33,232 bases of DNA from an uncultured Eubacteriales bacterium (GTDB taxonomy: Bacteria > Bacillota > Clostridia > Oscillospirales > Oscillospiraceae), in the NCBI GenBank assembly GCA_900544945.1, contig UQXG01000005.1:1-33232 (forward strand), in the 5' to 3' direction. The notes under the pieces were generated by a model that did no database searches, was not told the DNA's origin, and saw only the letters and a list, made by a program, of their open reading frames with translations. This document shows, piece after piece, positions 23,160-31,828 of this stretch (position 1 is its first letter; each line of letters starts with the position of its first letter). Both the position numbers and the translations under genes were made by a program.

Positions 23160-23320
23160 GGAAGCTCTGATTAAATCGGCAAGAGCTGGTAGCGAGAGAT
23201 TTTGTTCTCAGGCAAGGTTTGGAAAATGGAGGAATACTGTATGTATTTCCCATTTTTCAAACCGCAGACTGGGGGCAAAAGATCCGCTATCCAGCCGCAG
23301 GCGATTTATTCAGAGTTTCC
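23160..23320 (+). mobile_element. Foldback MITE, copy 4
   Basis: This 161-bp copy has a perfect 4-base duplication CTAT at 23156-23159 and 23321-23324. Ends are GGAAGCTCTGATTAAATCG and CAGAGTTTCC; the central arms are GGTTTGGAAAATG and CATTTTTCAAACC. It lies between the prmA promoter and the prmA ribosome site. It opens a false N-terminal extension of prmA from 23202. Confidence 0.92.
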
Positions 23321-23357
23321 CTATGCAGAAATAACGAAAGCGCAAGGAGGATTTCCT

Positions 23358-24302
23358 ATGGCATGGCTGGAAATCACCGTCAATACCGCGTCAAAGGACG
23401 TGGAGGACGTGGCCGCCCGGCTCACCGCCCGGGGCTACGCGGATCTGGTCATTGAGGATCAGACGGAATTTGAATCCTTTCTGGAGGAAAACCGGGCCTA
23501 TTGGGACTATATCGATGACGAATTTCAGAAAAAGCTGGAGGGTTTAAGCCGAATCAAGCTGTACCTGGAGGAAAGCGACGAGGCAGGCCTTGCCCGGCTT
23601 CGGGACACGGTTGCCGAACTGGGACTTACCATGGAGGCAAAGCCCCTGCCGGAAACCGACTGGGAGGAAAGCTGGAAGGACAGCTATCCGCCCCAGGAGG
23701 TGGGCAAAAATCTGGTAGTCCTCCCCTACTGGCTGGCAGAGGAGAAAACGGAAAAGAAGAAGATCATTCTCGACCCGGGTCTGACCTTCGGCACCGGTGC
23801 TCACCCCTCCACCCAGATGGTCATGGAGGCCATGGAGCAGCGGGTGCAGCCCGGCTGGCACTGCCTGGATCTGGGCAGCGGCAGCGGCATTCTGTCCATC
23901 ACTGCCCTGCGTCTGGGGGCGCAGAGTGCCGTAGGCGTGGACATCGACCCCAAGGCCGAGGACATCGCCCGGGAGAACGCCGCCTACAACAGCTTCGGTT
24001 CCCCGGCCTTCACCGCCCTCACCGGCAACGTCACCGAGGACAAGGGGCTGATGCACCGGCTGTCCCAAGATCGCTACGATCTTCTGCTTGTGAACATCGT
24101 GGCCGATGTAATCATCGGCCTGTCCCCCATTCTCCCTGACTTCATGGGCGAGCACACCCTTCTCATCTGCTCCGGCATTCTGGACAGCCGTCTGGATGAT
24201 GTAACCGCCGCTCTGGAAAAGGCCGGGCTCACCGTCACGGAAATCCGGGCTAAGGAAGAATGGCGGTGCGTGCTGGCAAAGCGGGAAGGAGGCATTTCAT
24301 GA
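23358..24302 (+). CDS. prmA: Ribosomal protein L11 methyltransferase
   Basis: This 314-residue SAM-dependent enzyme methylates ribosomal protein L11. The N-terminal substrate-recognition domain covers about 90 residues, ending before ETDWEESWKDSYPPQEVG, a PrmA hallmark. The catalytic domain has FGTGAHPSTQM, then LDLGSGSGILSI for SAM, VGVDIDPKA, and LVNIVADVI as motif IV. The ATG at 23358 follows AAGGAGG at 23344-23350 and gives the usual start MAWLEITV. The open frame back to 23202 is translated repeat and is rejected. The stop overlaps the next start as ATGA, so the two genes form an operon. Confidence 0.95.
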   Translation: MAWLEITVNTASKDVEDVAARLTARGYADLVIEDQTEFESFLEENRAYWDYIDDEFQKKLEGLSRIKLYLEESDEAGLARLRDTVAELGLTMEAKPLPETDWEESWKDSYPPQEVGKNLVVLPYWLAEEKTEKKKIILDPGLTFGTGAHPSTQMVMEAMEQRVQPGWHCLDLGSGSGILSITALRLGAQSAVGVDIDPKAEDIARENAAYNSFGSPAFTALTGNVTEDKGLMHRLSQDRYDLLLVNIVADVIIGLSPILPDFMGEHTLLICSGILDSRLDDVTAALEKAGLTVTEIRAKEEWRCVLAKREGGIS

Positions 24303-25348
24303 ACATTCCCTACCGATATCAGCGGATTCTGCGCCGTTTGGGCATTTTCGGACTGATTCTGCTGCTGCTTTTTCTCATCGCCTGGGTATGCTGGGTGGTC
24401 TGGCTTCAGCGGTATGTGGTCTACACCAACGAGGGGGTAAAGCTGGACTTTTCCCAGTCCTCCTATGACATTTCCGGCGTGGAGGCGGCAGCCCCCTCAG
24501 ACGACGTGAAAATCTCCATTTTCTACAACGAGGGCGCCGACGCCATCGACACCGCCAAGGAAATGACCCAGCTGGCGGGCTATTACATCACCAACGACAT
24601 GTGCAAGGAAGATATGGACAACGTGATGCTCCAGATCGAGCGTCTGCCCAGCAAGACCCCCGTCATGGTGGAGATGAAGGGCCCCTTCGGCTCCTTCTTC
24701 TACAATTCCAAGCTCAGCGGCGCGGTGATCTCCCAGAGCACGGACATTCCCGCCATGGAAAAGCTTGTGGCGCGGATGAATACCAAGGGCTTCTACAAAA
24801 TCGCCCGGATCAGCTCCCTGCGGGATCGCTCTTTCGGTGAGGCCAACGTCACCAGCGGTCTTTACATGCTCAGCCGAGCCGGCCTGTGGATGGACACCGG
24901 CGGTATGTACTGGCTGGATCCCACCAGCGCCTCCACCATCACCTGGATTTCCTCGGTGGTGCTGGAATTAAAGGAAATGGGCTTTGATGAGGTGCTGCTG
25001 GACGACTTCCGGTTCCCGGACTCCGATGCCTACATTTTCTCCGGAGACAAGCCCGCGGCTCTGCAAACCGCCGCCACCAAAATCATGGAGGCCTGCTCTT
25101 CCAATAAGTTTGTCGTCTCCTTCGGGGTCAGCGACCCCACCTTCGCCCTGCCGGATGGCCGGTGCCGGATGTATTTGAGCAATGTGGACGCGGGCAGCGT
25201 GGCCGCCACCTATGCCAAGGTCACGGTCTCCGATCCGGAAATCCGGGTGGTGTTCCTGTCCGAGTCCGGCGACACCCGCTACGACAAGTACAGCGTCATC
25301 CGCTCCCTGAACGTAGCCGAAGAGGTGGAAAACCGGAAGGCCGAATAG
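24299..25348 (+). CDS. Membrane-anchored DUF4015 protein (glycoside hydrolase-like)
   Basis: This 349-residue protein has one membrane segment (about residues 15-36, GLILLLLFLIAWVCWVVWLQ) after a basic RYQRILRR stretch, so the rest is outside the cell. The outer domain resembles DUF4015 (PF13200), a TIM-barrel family related to glycoside hydrolases. The characteristic segment is GFDEVLLDDFRFPDSD, comparable to the FDEIQFDYIRFP wording of the family, and LDPTSASTITWISSVVLELK precedes it. MVEMKGPFG marks an earlier barrel strand. Whether it is an active enzyme, and on what polymer, is unknown. The ATG at 24299 follows AAGGAGGCATTTC and overlaps prmA by 4 bases. Confidence 0.75.
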   Translation: MNIPYRYQRILRRLGIFGLILLLLFLIAWVCWVVWLQRYVVYTNEGVKLDFSQSSYDISGVEAAAPSDDVKISIFYNEGADAIDTAKEMTQLAGYYITNDMCKEDMDNVMLQIERLPSKTPVMVEMKGPFGSFFYNSKLSGAVISQSTDIPAMEKLVARMNTKGFYKIARISSLRDRSFGEANVTSGLYMLSRAGLWMDTGGMYWLDPTSASTITWISSVVLELKEMGFDEVLLDDFRFPDSDAYIFSGDKPAALQTAATKIMEACSSNKFVVSFGVSDPTFALPDGRCRMYLSNVDAGSVAATYAKVTVSDPEIRVVFLSESGDTRYDKYSVIRSLNVAEEVENRKAE

Positions 25349-25665
25349 CGGGCCGGGAGCCCCGGCGGGCTATTCGTGCGCAGGCTGGTCTGTATTCGAT
25401 TGACTATTGGGTACCGGCTCGGTATCGTTCTGTTTTCAGAGCAGAAGCGAAGAACGCATATCTTTGCGAGGAGCCGCAGACTGGTGTGGCCCTTTCCAAG
25501 GATTCCCCTGAGAGGGGAAGGTGGCTCGTGCGTCCCCCGCAAGCGCGAGACGGATGAGGGCTACTTGCCTCTCCCTATGGGAGAGGTGCCCCGCAGGGGC
25601 GGAGAGGGCATGTTTACCCTCTCAGTCACTCCGTGACAGCTCCCCCAGAGTGGGAGCCAAGGGAG
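25349..25665. repeat. Gene-free gap with second copy of the composite core
   Basis: From about 25459 the sequence follows the 289-bp composite at 19180-19468. A worn left end (TTTGCGAGGAG...GGTGTGGC) is followed by the hairpin-rich core up to GTGGGAGCCAAGGG near 25662. The right terminal repeat is missing. Within the core, CTCGCAC/GTGCGAG of the first copy is CTCGTGC/GCGCGAG here, so pairing is kept. Bases 25349-25458 hold nothing I can identify. Confidence 0.7.
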
Positions 25666-25676
25666 TAAGCAAACCG

Positions 25677-25706
25677 CCGCCCGGTCTGAACATTCAGGCC
25701 GGGCGG
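25677..25706 (-). terminator. Hairpin terminator of the holB-ricT-LtaS-like operon
   Basis: CCGCCCGG pairs with CCGGGCGG around an inner TCTGAA/TTCAGG stem, 9 bases past the stop of the LtaS-like gene. The following minus-strand sequence is GCGGTTTGC, so the U-run is weak. Confidence 0.6.
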
Positions 25707-25714
25707 TGACTGCG

Positions 25715-27712
25715 TTATTCGTTGTTCATCAGCTTGGACAGGGTATTGAAGTAGAGCTGATCCTGCACCTTTTTGCAGAAATTGATCTTATTGGAAACCG
25801 TGTTCTTGATCCGCTCCACATAGCCCTCCTCCACCGTGACCCCCTCTGCGGGCGTGAAGGTCTTGGTTTCGGCATCGTAGGTGCCCTTATCCGTTTTCCA
25901 GCTGAACTCCGGCCAGAGCACCAGGGGCTCCGCGTCGGAGAATACGTCCCGTCCCACCAGCAGCCGGGAATCATAGTCCAGGCCGAAGAGGTTAGAAAGG
26001 GTAGGCAGAATGTCCAAGCTGTACACCGGCGTCTCCACCTTCAGATTCTTATCCTCCAGGCAGCCGCTCCAGATAATCAGGCCGGTGTTGTCCCGGGTAA
26101 ACCGATCGATTTCCGAAACCCCATAGAGCTCGCACAGATAATTCTTGGCATTCTTCCAGGTGGCGCTGCGCTCCAGACCGTAGGGGTAGTGATCCGGGCT
26201 GATGACGATCACCGTGTCGTCGGCAATCCCCGCCTCCTCCAGCTGCCGGATCAGCGAGGTCATGGCGTTCTCCAGCTCCAGCTGAGAGGCCAGATAGCAC
26301 TTCACCGCCTCGGCACCGTCGTAGTCGATGAGGTCGTAATTCTTCCGGGACATGGCGTTGTCCTTCAGGCTGTAGCCGCAGTGACCGGAAACCGTCATGT
26401 AGTAAATACTGAAGGGCTGCTGGTCGATGTACTGGGGCACGGAAATGTCGATCATTTCCAGATCGCTTTCCGGCCAGACGGGAGTGATTCCCTCCAGGCC
26501 GCCGTACCGAGCCAGGAACCGGTCGTAGCCCAGCTTGGTGTGGGTCTTGTTCCGGTCGTAGTAGTCCGCGTTGTGGTTGTGATAGGCGGCGGAATAGTAG
26601 CCAAGCTTTTGCAGCTGGTGACCCATGGTCAGGAACAGATCCTGATAGACCGCCTGCTTCATGCACATGCCCACGTTGGCCGGCACCATACCAATCACAT
26701 TGGAAAACTCTCCGGTGGTGGTGCTGCCGCCCCAGGCAGGCTGATAGTAGTCCGTGAACTGAATGCCCTTGGTAGCCATCCGGTACAGGGTGGGAGTTCT
26801 CTCCGGGTCGATGACCTGCTTTGAGAAGGCCTCGGCGGTAATGAGAATCAGATTTTTGCCCTTGAACATGCCGGTATACTCGTTCTTCAGGCTGGGCTGG
26901 ACGGTGCTCACATACTGGTGAATGGAAGCAATGTGGCTGTTTTTCTCCGTCTGGGCAAGCTGGGCAAAGTCAAAGTCCATGACGTTGGGCTCGTAGGCCG
27001 CAGGCTCCGTTTCCCCGGGCTGGGTCTCCTGCACCGGCGCGCTTTGGGTCGGCGCGGGAATTTCTGCCACAAAGTCCCCCTGGTTCTCCTGGGAGGCATC
27101 CGTGTGGGTGGCGTTCATAATCATGCCCATGTTCAGGCCGAAGCACCGCACCGCGCTGTCAAAATTGTAAGCATCGTTCAGCCGGGAGGCATCGGTTCCG
27201 CTTTTGGCCACGGCAAAGGCCAGGCAGTAGGCGACCAGAGCCGCAACCAGTGCCAGCCACCGCAGCCGCCAGCCGGTTTCCCGGGGAGCGGCGAACAGGC
27301 CATAGCCGATGACCGGCAGGAAAAACAGAAGGATTCTCCAAAGCCCCCGGACTACCAGGGACACCACGACCCCGGCAAAATCCGTGGCCACCCCTCCGGC
27401 GCCGCCCAGCAGCATTCCCAGCTGCATGAAGGCCATGTAGGCATCGTTGCAGAAGTACTCCACAATGTACAGCACCGTCACAAGAGCCATGACCCCGGCA
27501 CACACCCATTTACCCCAGGTCTTCTGACCCAGGAAGGTAAACACCTGACCGATGAGGCCGCCGAAGCCCACCGCAAAGAGCACCACCGCGGCAAATCTTC
27601 CGAGCCGGAAGGACTCCATGGTCCACAGGTGCAGCAGCGCCTCGCAATAGACAACCGTCACCACCGCAAACAGCCAGGCGGGAATGGGAAGCTTTCCCAG
27701 GAATTTTTTCAT
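25715..27712 (-). CDS. LTA synthase-like sulfatase-fold membrane enzyme
   Basis: This 665-residue protein has five predicted N-terminal membrane segments (about 12-30, 40-60, 68-88, 112-140, 150-170) and a large external alkaline phosphatase/sulfatase domain. The domain carries ILITAEAF (metal Glu), the GGSTTTGEFSN threonine nucleophile near residue 330, and VISPDHYPYG (metal Asp/His) near 507. This is the layout of LtaS, which polymerises glycerol phosphate from phosphatidylglycerol into lipoteichoic acid. A Pro/Glu/Thr-rich linker near residues 215-240 separates the halves. The true product (LTA, another glycerophosphate polymer or a modified lipid) is not certain. The ATG at 27712 overlaps the ricT stop by 4 bases. 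Confidence 0.87.
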   Translation of the reverse strand: MKKFLGKLPIPAWLFAVVTVVYCEALLHLWTMESFRLGRFAAVVLFAVGFGGLIGQVFTFLGQKTWGKWVCAGVMALVTVLYIVEYFCNDAYMAFMQLGMLLGGAGGVATDFAGVVVSLVVRGLWRILLFFLPVIGYGLFAAPRETGWRLRWLALVAALVAYCLAFAVAKSGTDASRLNDAYNFDSAVRCFGLNMGMIMNATHTDASQENQGDFVAEIPAPTQSAPVQETQPGETEPAAYEPNVMDFDFAQLAQTEKNSHIASIHQYVSTVQPSLKNEYTGMFKGKNLILITAEAFSKQVIDPERTPTLYRMATKGIQFTDYYQPAWGGSTTTGEFSNVIGMVPANVGMCMKQAVYQDLFLTMGHQLQKLGYYSAAYHNHNADYYDRNKTHTKLGYDRFLARYGGLEGITPVWPESDLEMIDISVPQYIDQQPFSIYYMTVSGHCGYSLKDNAMSRKNYDLIDYDGAEAVKCYLASQLELENAMTSLIRQLEEAGIADDTVIVISPDHYPYGLERSATWKNAKNYLCELYGVSEIDRFTRDNTGLIIWSGCLEDKNLKVETPVYSLDILPTLSNLFGLDYDSRLLVGRDVFSDAEPLVLWPEFSWKTDKGTYDAETKTFTPAEGVTVEEGYVERIKNTVSNKINFCKKVQDQLYFNTLSKLMNNE

Positions 27713-28962
27713 CTGTCTTCATTCTCCTTCGGTGCCGGGCCGTTCCCTCTGCCGCCCCGACGGCGGCGGTAATTGGGACGGCGGCGAGGCTTCCGCTCGC
27801 CGGATTCCGGGGCTGTCTCCTCGGCGGAAGCCGCCGGCTTCGGCTGCTGCCGCTCCTGACGCTCCGGGCGCTCCGGGCGCTCCTGACGGGGGCCGTCCTG
27901 TCTGCGGCGGCGGCGGTTATTCGGTCTGGGCGTCTCCTGCTGAGCCGCCTCCGGCTGCTCGGCAGGCTCGTCGGAAACCACCGACTCGGTGCTGTAGCGG
28001 AAGCGGATAGGCTCCAGCATCATGGGCTGCTCTGCCTCCTTGGGCTGGGGAGCCCGCTTGCCGTTGCCGGAAATGGGAGCCAGATCGGCGGGAATCGGCG
28101 GGTCATTCTTTCTGGCCTTGCCGCTGCGCAGCACCGCAATGTCCGCATTGGGGAAGACGCTCACCGTCTCCGGGTTCTCCTCCATGCGCACCTTCACCCG
28201 CTGACGCAGCAAATCCAGCTCCACCACCGTGCCCCGGCCCTCGGGGGTGTCCACGAAGGATTCCGGCTTTGGGCTGGAGCGGATCAGATCTTCATAGGCA
28301 TCCTGCTCGTATTTCAGGCAGCACATGAGCCGGCCGCAGGTGCCGGAAATTTTGGTGGGATTCAGAGAAAGGCTCTGGGTTTTTGCCATTTTGATGGAAA
28401 CCGGCTGAAAATCGTCCAGGAAGCTGGCACAGCAGAAAGGTCTGCCGCAGATGCCCAGACCGCCTACCATCTTGGCCTTGTCCCGGACGCCGATCTGCCG
28501 CAGCTCAATGCGGGTGTGGAAAATGGAGGCCAGATTTTTCACCAGCTCCCGGAAATCCACCCGCTCGTCGGCGGTAAAGTAGAAGAGAATCTTGCTGCCG
28601 TCGAAGGCCACTTCCGCCGACACCAGCTGCATATCCAGCCCATGGGCGGCAATTTTGTCCAGGCACACATCGTAGGCTCGCTTTTCCTTGGCTCGATTGT
28701 CCGCGGCGATTTTCTCGTCCTGAGCCGTGGCCTTGCGCAGTACTTTGCGCAGAGGCGCCACCACGTCCTTCTGGGCGATTTTGTGGTTGCATCCCGCGCA
28801 GATGCCGTACTCCGCCCCCCGGGCGGTGTCGATGATCACATGCTCCCCGGTCTGAAAAGTCAGGCCGTTGGGGTCAAAATAGTAGATTTTCTGTCCGGGA
28901 CGAAACTGGATGTCCACGACCTCCACGGTCTGCTCCGGCGAAACCTTCATTTCCTGTTCCAT
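27709..28962 (-). CDS. ricT: RicT (YaaT, PSP1 domain) with long basic tail
   Basis: This 417-residue cytoplasmic protein belongs to the RicT/YaaT family, part of the RicAFT Fe-S complex that assists RNase Y and affects development in Bacillus. The PSP1 core covers about residues 1-280, with conserved cysteines 55 and 58 (CAGC), 172, 177, 178 (ICGRPFCC) and 209, 214, 215 (CGRLMCC). From about 290 the protein becomes a low-complexity tail of about 125 residues. It is rich in Arg, Pro, Glu and Gln, with NNRRRRRQ, repeated RPERPERQERQ and a closing RRPNYRRRRGGRGNG. Bacillus RicT ends near 275. The tail looks RNA-binding. The ATG at 28962 follows AAAGGAGACAAT. Confidence 0.9.
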   Translation of the reverse strand: MEQEMKVSPEQTVEVVDIQFRPGQKIYYFDPNGLTFQTGEHVIIDTARGAEYGICAGCNHKIAQKDVVAPLRKVLRKATAQDEKIAADNRAKEKRAYDVCLDKIAAHGLDMQLVSAEVAFDGSKILFYFTADERVDFRELVKNLASIFHTRIELRQIGVRDKAKMVGGLGICGRPFCCASFLDDFQPVSIKMAKTQSLSLNPTKISGTCGRLMCCLKYEQDAYEDLIRSSPKPESFVDTPEGRGTVVELDLLRQRVKVRMEENPETVSVFPNADIAVLRSGKARKNDPPIPADLAPISGNGKRAPQPKEAEQPMMLEPIRFRYSTESVVSDEPAEQPEAAQQETPRPNNRRRRRQDGPRQERPERPERQERQQPKPAASAEETAPESGERKPRRRPNYRRRRGGRGNGPAPKENEDR

Positions 28963-29018
28963 ATTGTCTCCTTTATCGTAAAAAGCCCTGATTCAACCGG
29001 CAGATGCCGGCAATGGCT

Positions 29019-29978
29019 TCAGCGTTTCCGCAATTCCCAGCTCAGCCAGCCGCAGACCGCCGCCGGGGAAACATTGCTCATGGTATATTCCAGCGCCTTT
29101 CTCAGCGCCTGAATGCCGCCGTAAAGCGCAGGCGCCGTCCGTTTCCGGGCAAGCTCCCGAGCCAAAGGGGAAACCGTATCGGCGCCGCTGCGGCTCATCA
29201 GAGCATTTTCCAGCAGGGTCAGCCACTGATTCAGGGTCTCCGACAGAGCGTCCCGCTTGGATTTTTCCATGGGAGTCAGCAGCTGGGTCAGACCCAGGGC
29301 ATCCCCGTCTCCATAAGCCTGGGCAAAGGCCTGGGTCTGAGGACTGACCCCCTCGCCGCTTTCCAGCAGAGCCTTTGCCTGACCCAGAAAGCCGCCGCTG
29401 CGTGAGGCGGCCGCGGCAATGTCCTCCTGAGAAGCCTTGGGGAAGTCCTTTTGCAGCTGGGCTTCCAGAATGTCCGCCGGAAGAGCCTGTAATTTCAGTT
29501 CCGTGCACCGGGAACGGACAGTTGGCAGCAGTTTATCCGGATTATCCGCGATCAGGAGGAACACCCCGTAGCTTGGTGGCTCCTCCAGCACCTTCAGCAG
29601 AGCGTTCTGACCGGGGATACCCATGTCCTGGGCCCGGGGAAACTGGTAAATCTTATGGTCCGATTCGTTGGGCTGGATGAACATATCCGCCCGGGCCTGG
29701 CGAATCAGCTCCACGGGGACGGTTTTCTTCTCCGGGTCGTCTACCAAGATGTAGTCCGGATGATTGCCGTCCAGAATCTTCCGACAGGGGGTGCAGACGC
29801 CGCAGGGCTTATCCGTGCCCTGACACAGGATAGCCTGAGCCAGGAGCCTTGCCAGGGTGCGCTTTCCGGACCCTTCCGGGCCGGTAATCAGATAGCAGTG
29901 GGAGATATGTCCTTTGCTGAGGCTTTCTGTTAAGTTCTCCTTCAGCTGCCGGTTTCCCAGAAGCGCGCCAAAGCCCAT
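29019..29978 (-). CDS. holB: DNA polymerase III subunit delta prime
   Basis: This 319-residue AAA+ clamp-loader subunit helps load the sliding clamp. The P-loop region is GPEGSGKRT (33-41). The zinc module has cysteines 52, 59, 62 and 65. LLKVLEEPP and LLPTVRSRC (the SRC motif) follow. The C-terminal helical domain is present but diverged. The ATG at 29978 follows GGAGGGAGCAT. The order holB then ricT is the same as in Bacillus, which supports both calls. It is the first gene of the operon; only a weak TAAAAT box is seen upstream. Confidence 0.92.
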   Translation of the reverse strand: MGFGALLGNRQLKENLTESLSKGHISHCYLITGPEGSGKRTLARLLAQAILCQGTDKPCGVCTPCRKILDGNHPDYILVDDPEKKTVPVELIRQARADMFIQPNESDHKIYQFPRAQDMGIPGQNALLKVLEEPPSYGVFLLIADNPDKLLPTVRSRCTELKLQALPADILEAQLQKDFPKASQEDIAAAASRSGGFLGQAKALLESGEGVSPQTQAFAQAYGDGDALGLTQLLTPMEKSKRDALSETLNQWLTLLENALMSRSGADTVSPLARELARKRTAPALYGGIQALRKALEYTMSNVSPAAVCGWLSWELRKR

Positions 29979-30080
29979 ATGCTCCCTCCTTGCCGATTTT
30001 TTATTTTATCATAATTTTTTGGAAAATGAAATAGAGAATTCTGATTTCTCTTGATTTTGTGGGCGCAAATCCACAAATTC

Positions 30081-30163
30081 TGTAGGGGACGATGCCCTCA
30101 TCGTCCCGTTTGCGCGCTGCCATAATGGTATCTTGCGGGTCGATGAGGGCATCGACCCCTACG
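30081..30163. repeat. TGTAGGGG-family inverted repeat, copy 3
   Basis: TGTAGGGGACGATG and CATCGACCCCTACG frame 83 bp. Each arm folds alone (CGATGCCCTCATCG; CGATGAGGGCATCG) or with the other arm. The word CCCT replaces CCCA of copy 2 in both arms, so the arms have changed together. It lies between holB and the pyrophosphatase gene; nothing else is seen in 29979-30183. Confidence 0.8.
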
Positions 30164-30183
30164 TTTGCGATTCCAGTGCTTCC

Positions 30184-31797
30184 TTAAGTCCAGAGGTCAG
30201 ACAGCATGGGAATGACCTGCTTTTTCCGGCTCATGATCCGGGGCAGGAACGCGGTATTTTCCTTTGGCGTCACGTTGAAGGCCTGACGGACGGACTCGTC
30301 GTCGCCCACATACAGAATCTGGGTGCCCTCCTTCATCACGTCCGTGGCCATGAGCAGCACCAGGTCGAAGCCCTTCTCCTCCTTGTGTCGGCGCATCCGG
30401 TCAAGGATTTCCGCCTTCCGGTTCAGCACGCCGCCGGAATCCACGCAGGTCAGCTGAGCAACCGCCAGGGAGTGTCCCGCCACATGGAACTCCTTGTAGT
30501 CCGTAAAGAGCATTTCCTCCACGCTTTTGTGATCCACCGCCCCGGAGAAAAGCATTTTGCCCAGCTCATCCAGAGACACGTTGGCAATCCGGGCCATCCG
30601 CTCCGCCGTGCGGATGTCCCGCTGGGTGCAGGTGGGGGATTTGAACATCAGGGTATCGGACAGAATGGCTGCCGCCATCATCCCCGCCAGACCTGCCGAG
30701 GGCATGAGCCCCCGATCCTGGAACATGCTGGCAATGATGGTATTGGTGGAGCCTACGGGCTCGTTGCGTACATAAATGGGGTTGTTGGTCTGCACATCCG
30801 CCAGCCGGTGGTGATCGATGATCTCTAAGATTTCCGCCTGGTCAAGACCCAGCACCGACTGGGAGGCCTCGTTATGGTCAACCAGCACCACCCGCTTACG
30901 CCGGGGGCGCAGCAGATGATACCGGGTCAGAATGCCGACCACCTTTTCCTTGCCGTCCAGAATGGGATAGCTGGGATGGCGGTACTTGAGCACTACCTCC
31001 CGGACGTCGTCCACCCGATCGTTCAGATGGAAGCCGATCAAATCCCGGGTCTTGCAGATCCGCCCGACAGGGTTGGACTGGAACAGCAGGCGGCTTGCCC
31101 GGTAAGCATCGAAGGGCGTGGAAATAATGACGGTTTCCGTGGGGAATTCCCGCAGCTCCACCGGAAGGGAACTCTGGCACAGCACCAGGCAGCTGACGTT
31201 CATTTCCAGCGCCCGGCGCATCATGTCCGGCTGATGGCCGCAGAGCACGATGGACTCCCGCTTCTGGAACAGCAGATTCTCCTGGCTCTGGGGCAGGGCG
31301 ATCACCACCTCGCCGGTGATGGTGTCCGTATTTTCCCCAGCCTCATTGAGGATTTTTCCTTCCAGCACGGACAGCAGGTTAAACAGCGGCACCTGCTCCA
31401 GCATTCCGGAGGTAATGCCGGACATATTGTAGCCGGCAATGTCCGTCCGGGAGAGAATGCCGTAAAGGGTACCGTCCTCGTTGGCCACCGGCACCGCGGC
31501 GATGGCCGGATAGGAAGCGAATTCGTCCCAGGCCAGGCTCACGGAAACCCCGGTGCTTAAAATCGGCGGGGTGTCGAAGTCCAGATCCCGAACCTGGTTA
31601 TACAGATTCGTGATCCGGTTGGGTGCCTGAAAGCCGAAGCGGTTCAGCACATTCTGGGTCTCTTCGGAGACCTGCCCCAGGCAGGCGGCCTCATATTCCC
31701 GATCGCCGCAGGCATTGCGCAAAGCCGCATAGGCGATGGCCGCTACGATGGAATCCGTGTCCGGATTCCGGTGTCCGGTTACATAAATGGGATCCAT
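30184..31797 (-). CDS. Manganese-dependent inorganic pyrophosphatase with CBS/DRTGG insert
   Basis: This 537-residue family II pyrophosphatase hydrolyses PPi in the cytoplasm. The N-terminal DHH part starts with GHRNPDTDS (H9, D13, D15). Two CBS repeats (SYPAIAAVPVANEDG near 75; YRHPSYPILDG near 255) with a DRTGG-like domain between them are inserted after about residue 70, as in nucleotide-regulated clostridial enzymes. The DHH domain resumes with VLVDHNEASQS and IIDHHRLAD, and the DHHA2 part ends with DVMKEGTQILYVGDD. CBS-pyrophosphatases bind adenine nucleotides, so energy-linked control is likely by analogy. The ATG at 31797 follows ATGGAGGTGCGTTT. Its only visible upstream promoter is that of ansA, across the repeat at 31829-31989. 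Confidence 0.93.
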   Translation of the reverse strand: MDPIYVTGHRNPDTDSIVAAIAYAALRNACGDREYEAACLGQVSEETQNVLNRFGFQAPNRITNLYNQVRDLDFDTPPILSTGVSVSLAWDEFASYPAIAAVPVANEDGTLYGILSRTDIAGYNMSGITSGMLEQVPLFNLLSVLEGKILNEAGENTDTITGEVVIALPQSQENLLFQKRESIVLCGHQPDMMRRALEMNVSCLVLCQSSLPVELREFPTETVIISTPFDAYRASRLLFQSNPVGRICKTRDLIGFHLNDRVDDVREVVLKYRHPSYPILDGKEKVVGILTRYHLLRPRRKRVVLVDHNEASQSVLGLDQAEILEIIDHHRLADVQTNNPIYVRNEPVGSTNTIIASMFQDRGLMPSAGLAGMMAAAILSDTLMFKSPTCTQRDIRTAERMARIANVSLDELGKMLFSGAVDHKSVEEMLFTDYKEFHVAGHSLAVAQLTCVDSGGVLNRKAEILDRMRRHKEEKGFDLVLLMATDVMKEGTQILYVGDDESVRQAFNVTPKENTAFLPRIMSRKKQVIPMLSDLWT

Positions 31798-31828
31798 AAA
31801 CGCACCTCCATATGTTAGGGATTGCTAG

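Noticed and set aside
23202..23357. N-terminal extension of prmA
   Set aside because: These codons are translated MITE. The ATG at 23358 has a perfect ribosome site and gives the standard PrmA N-terminus.
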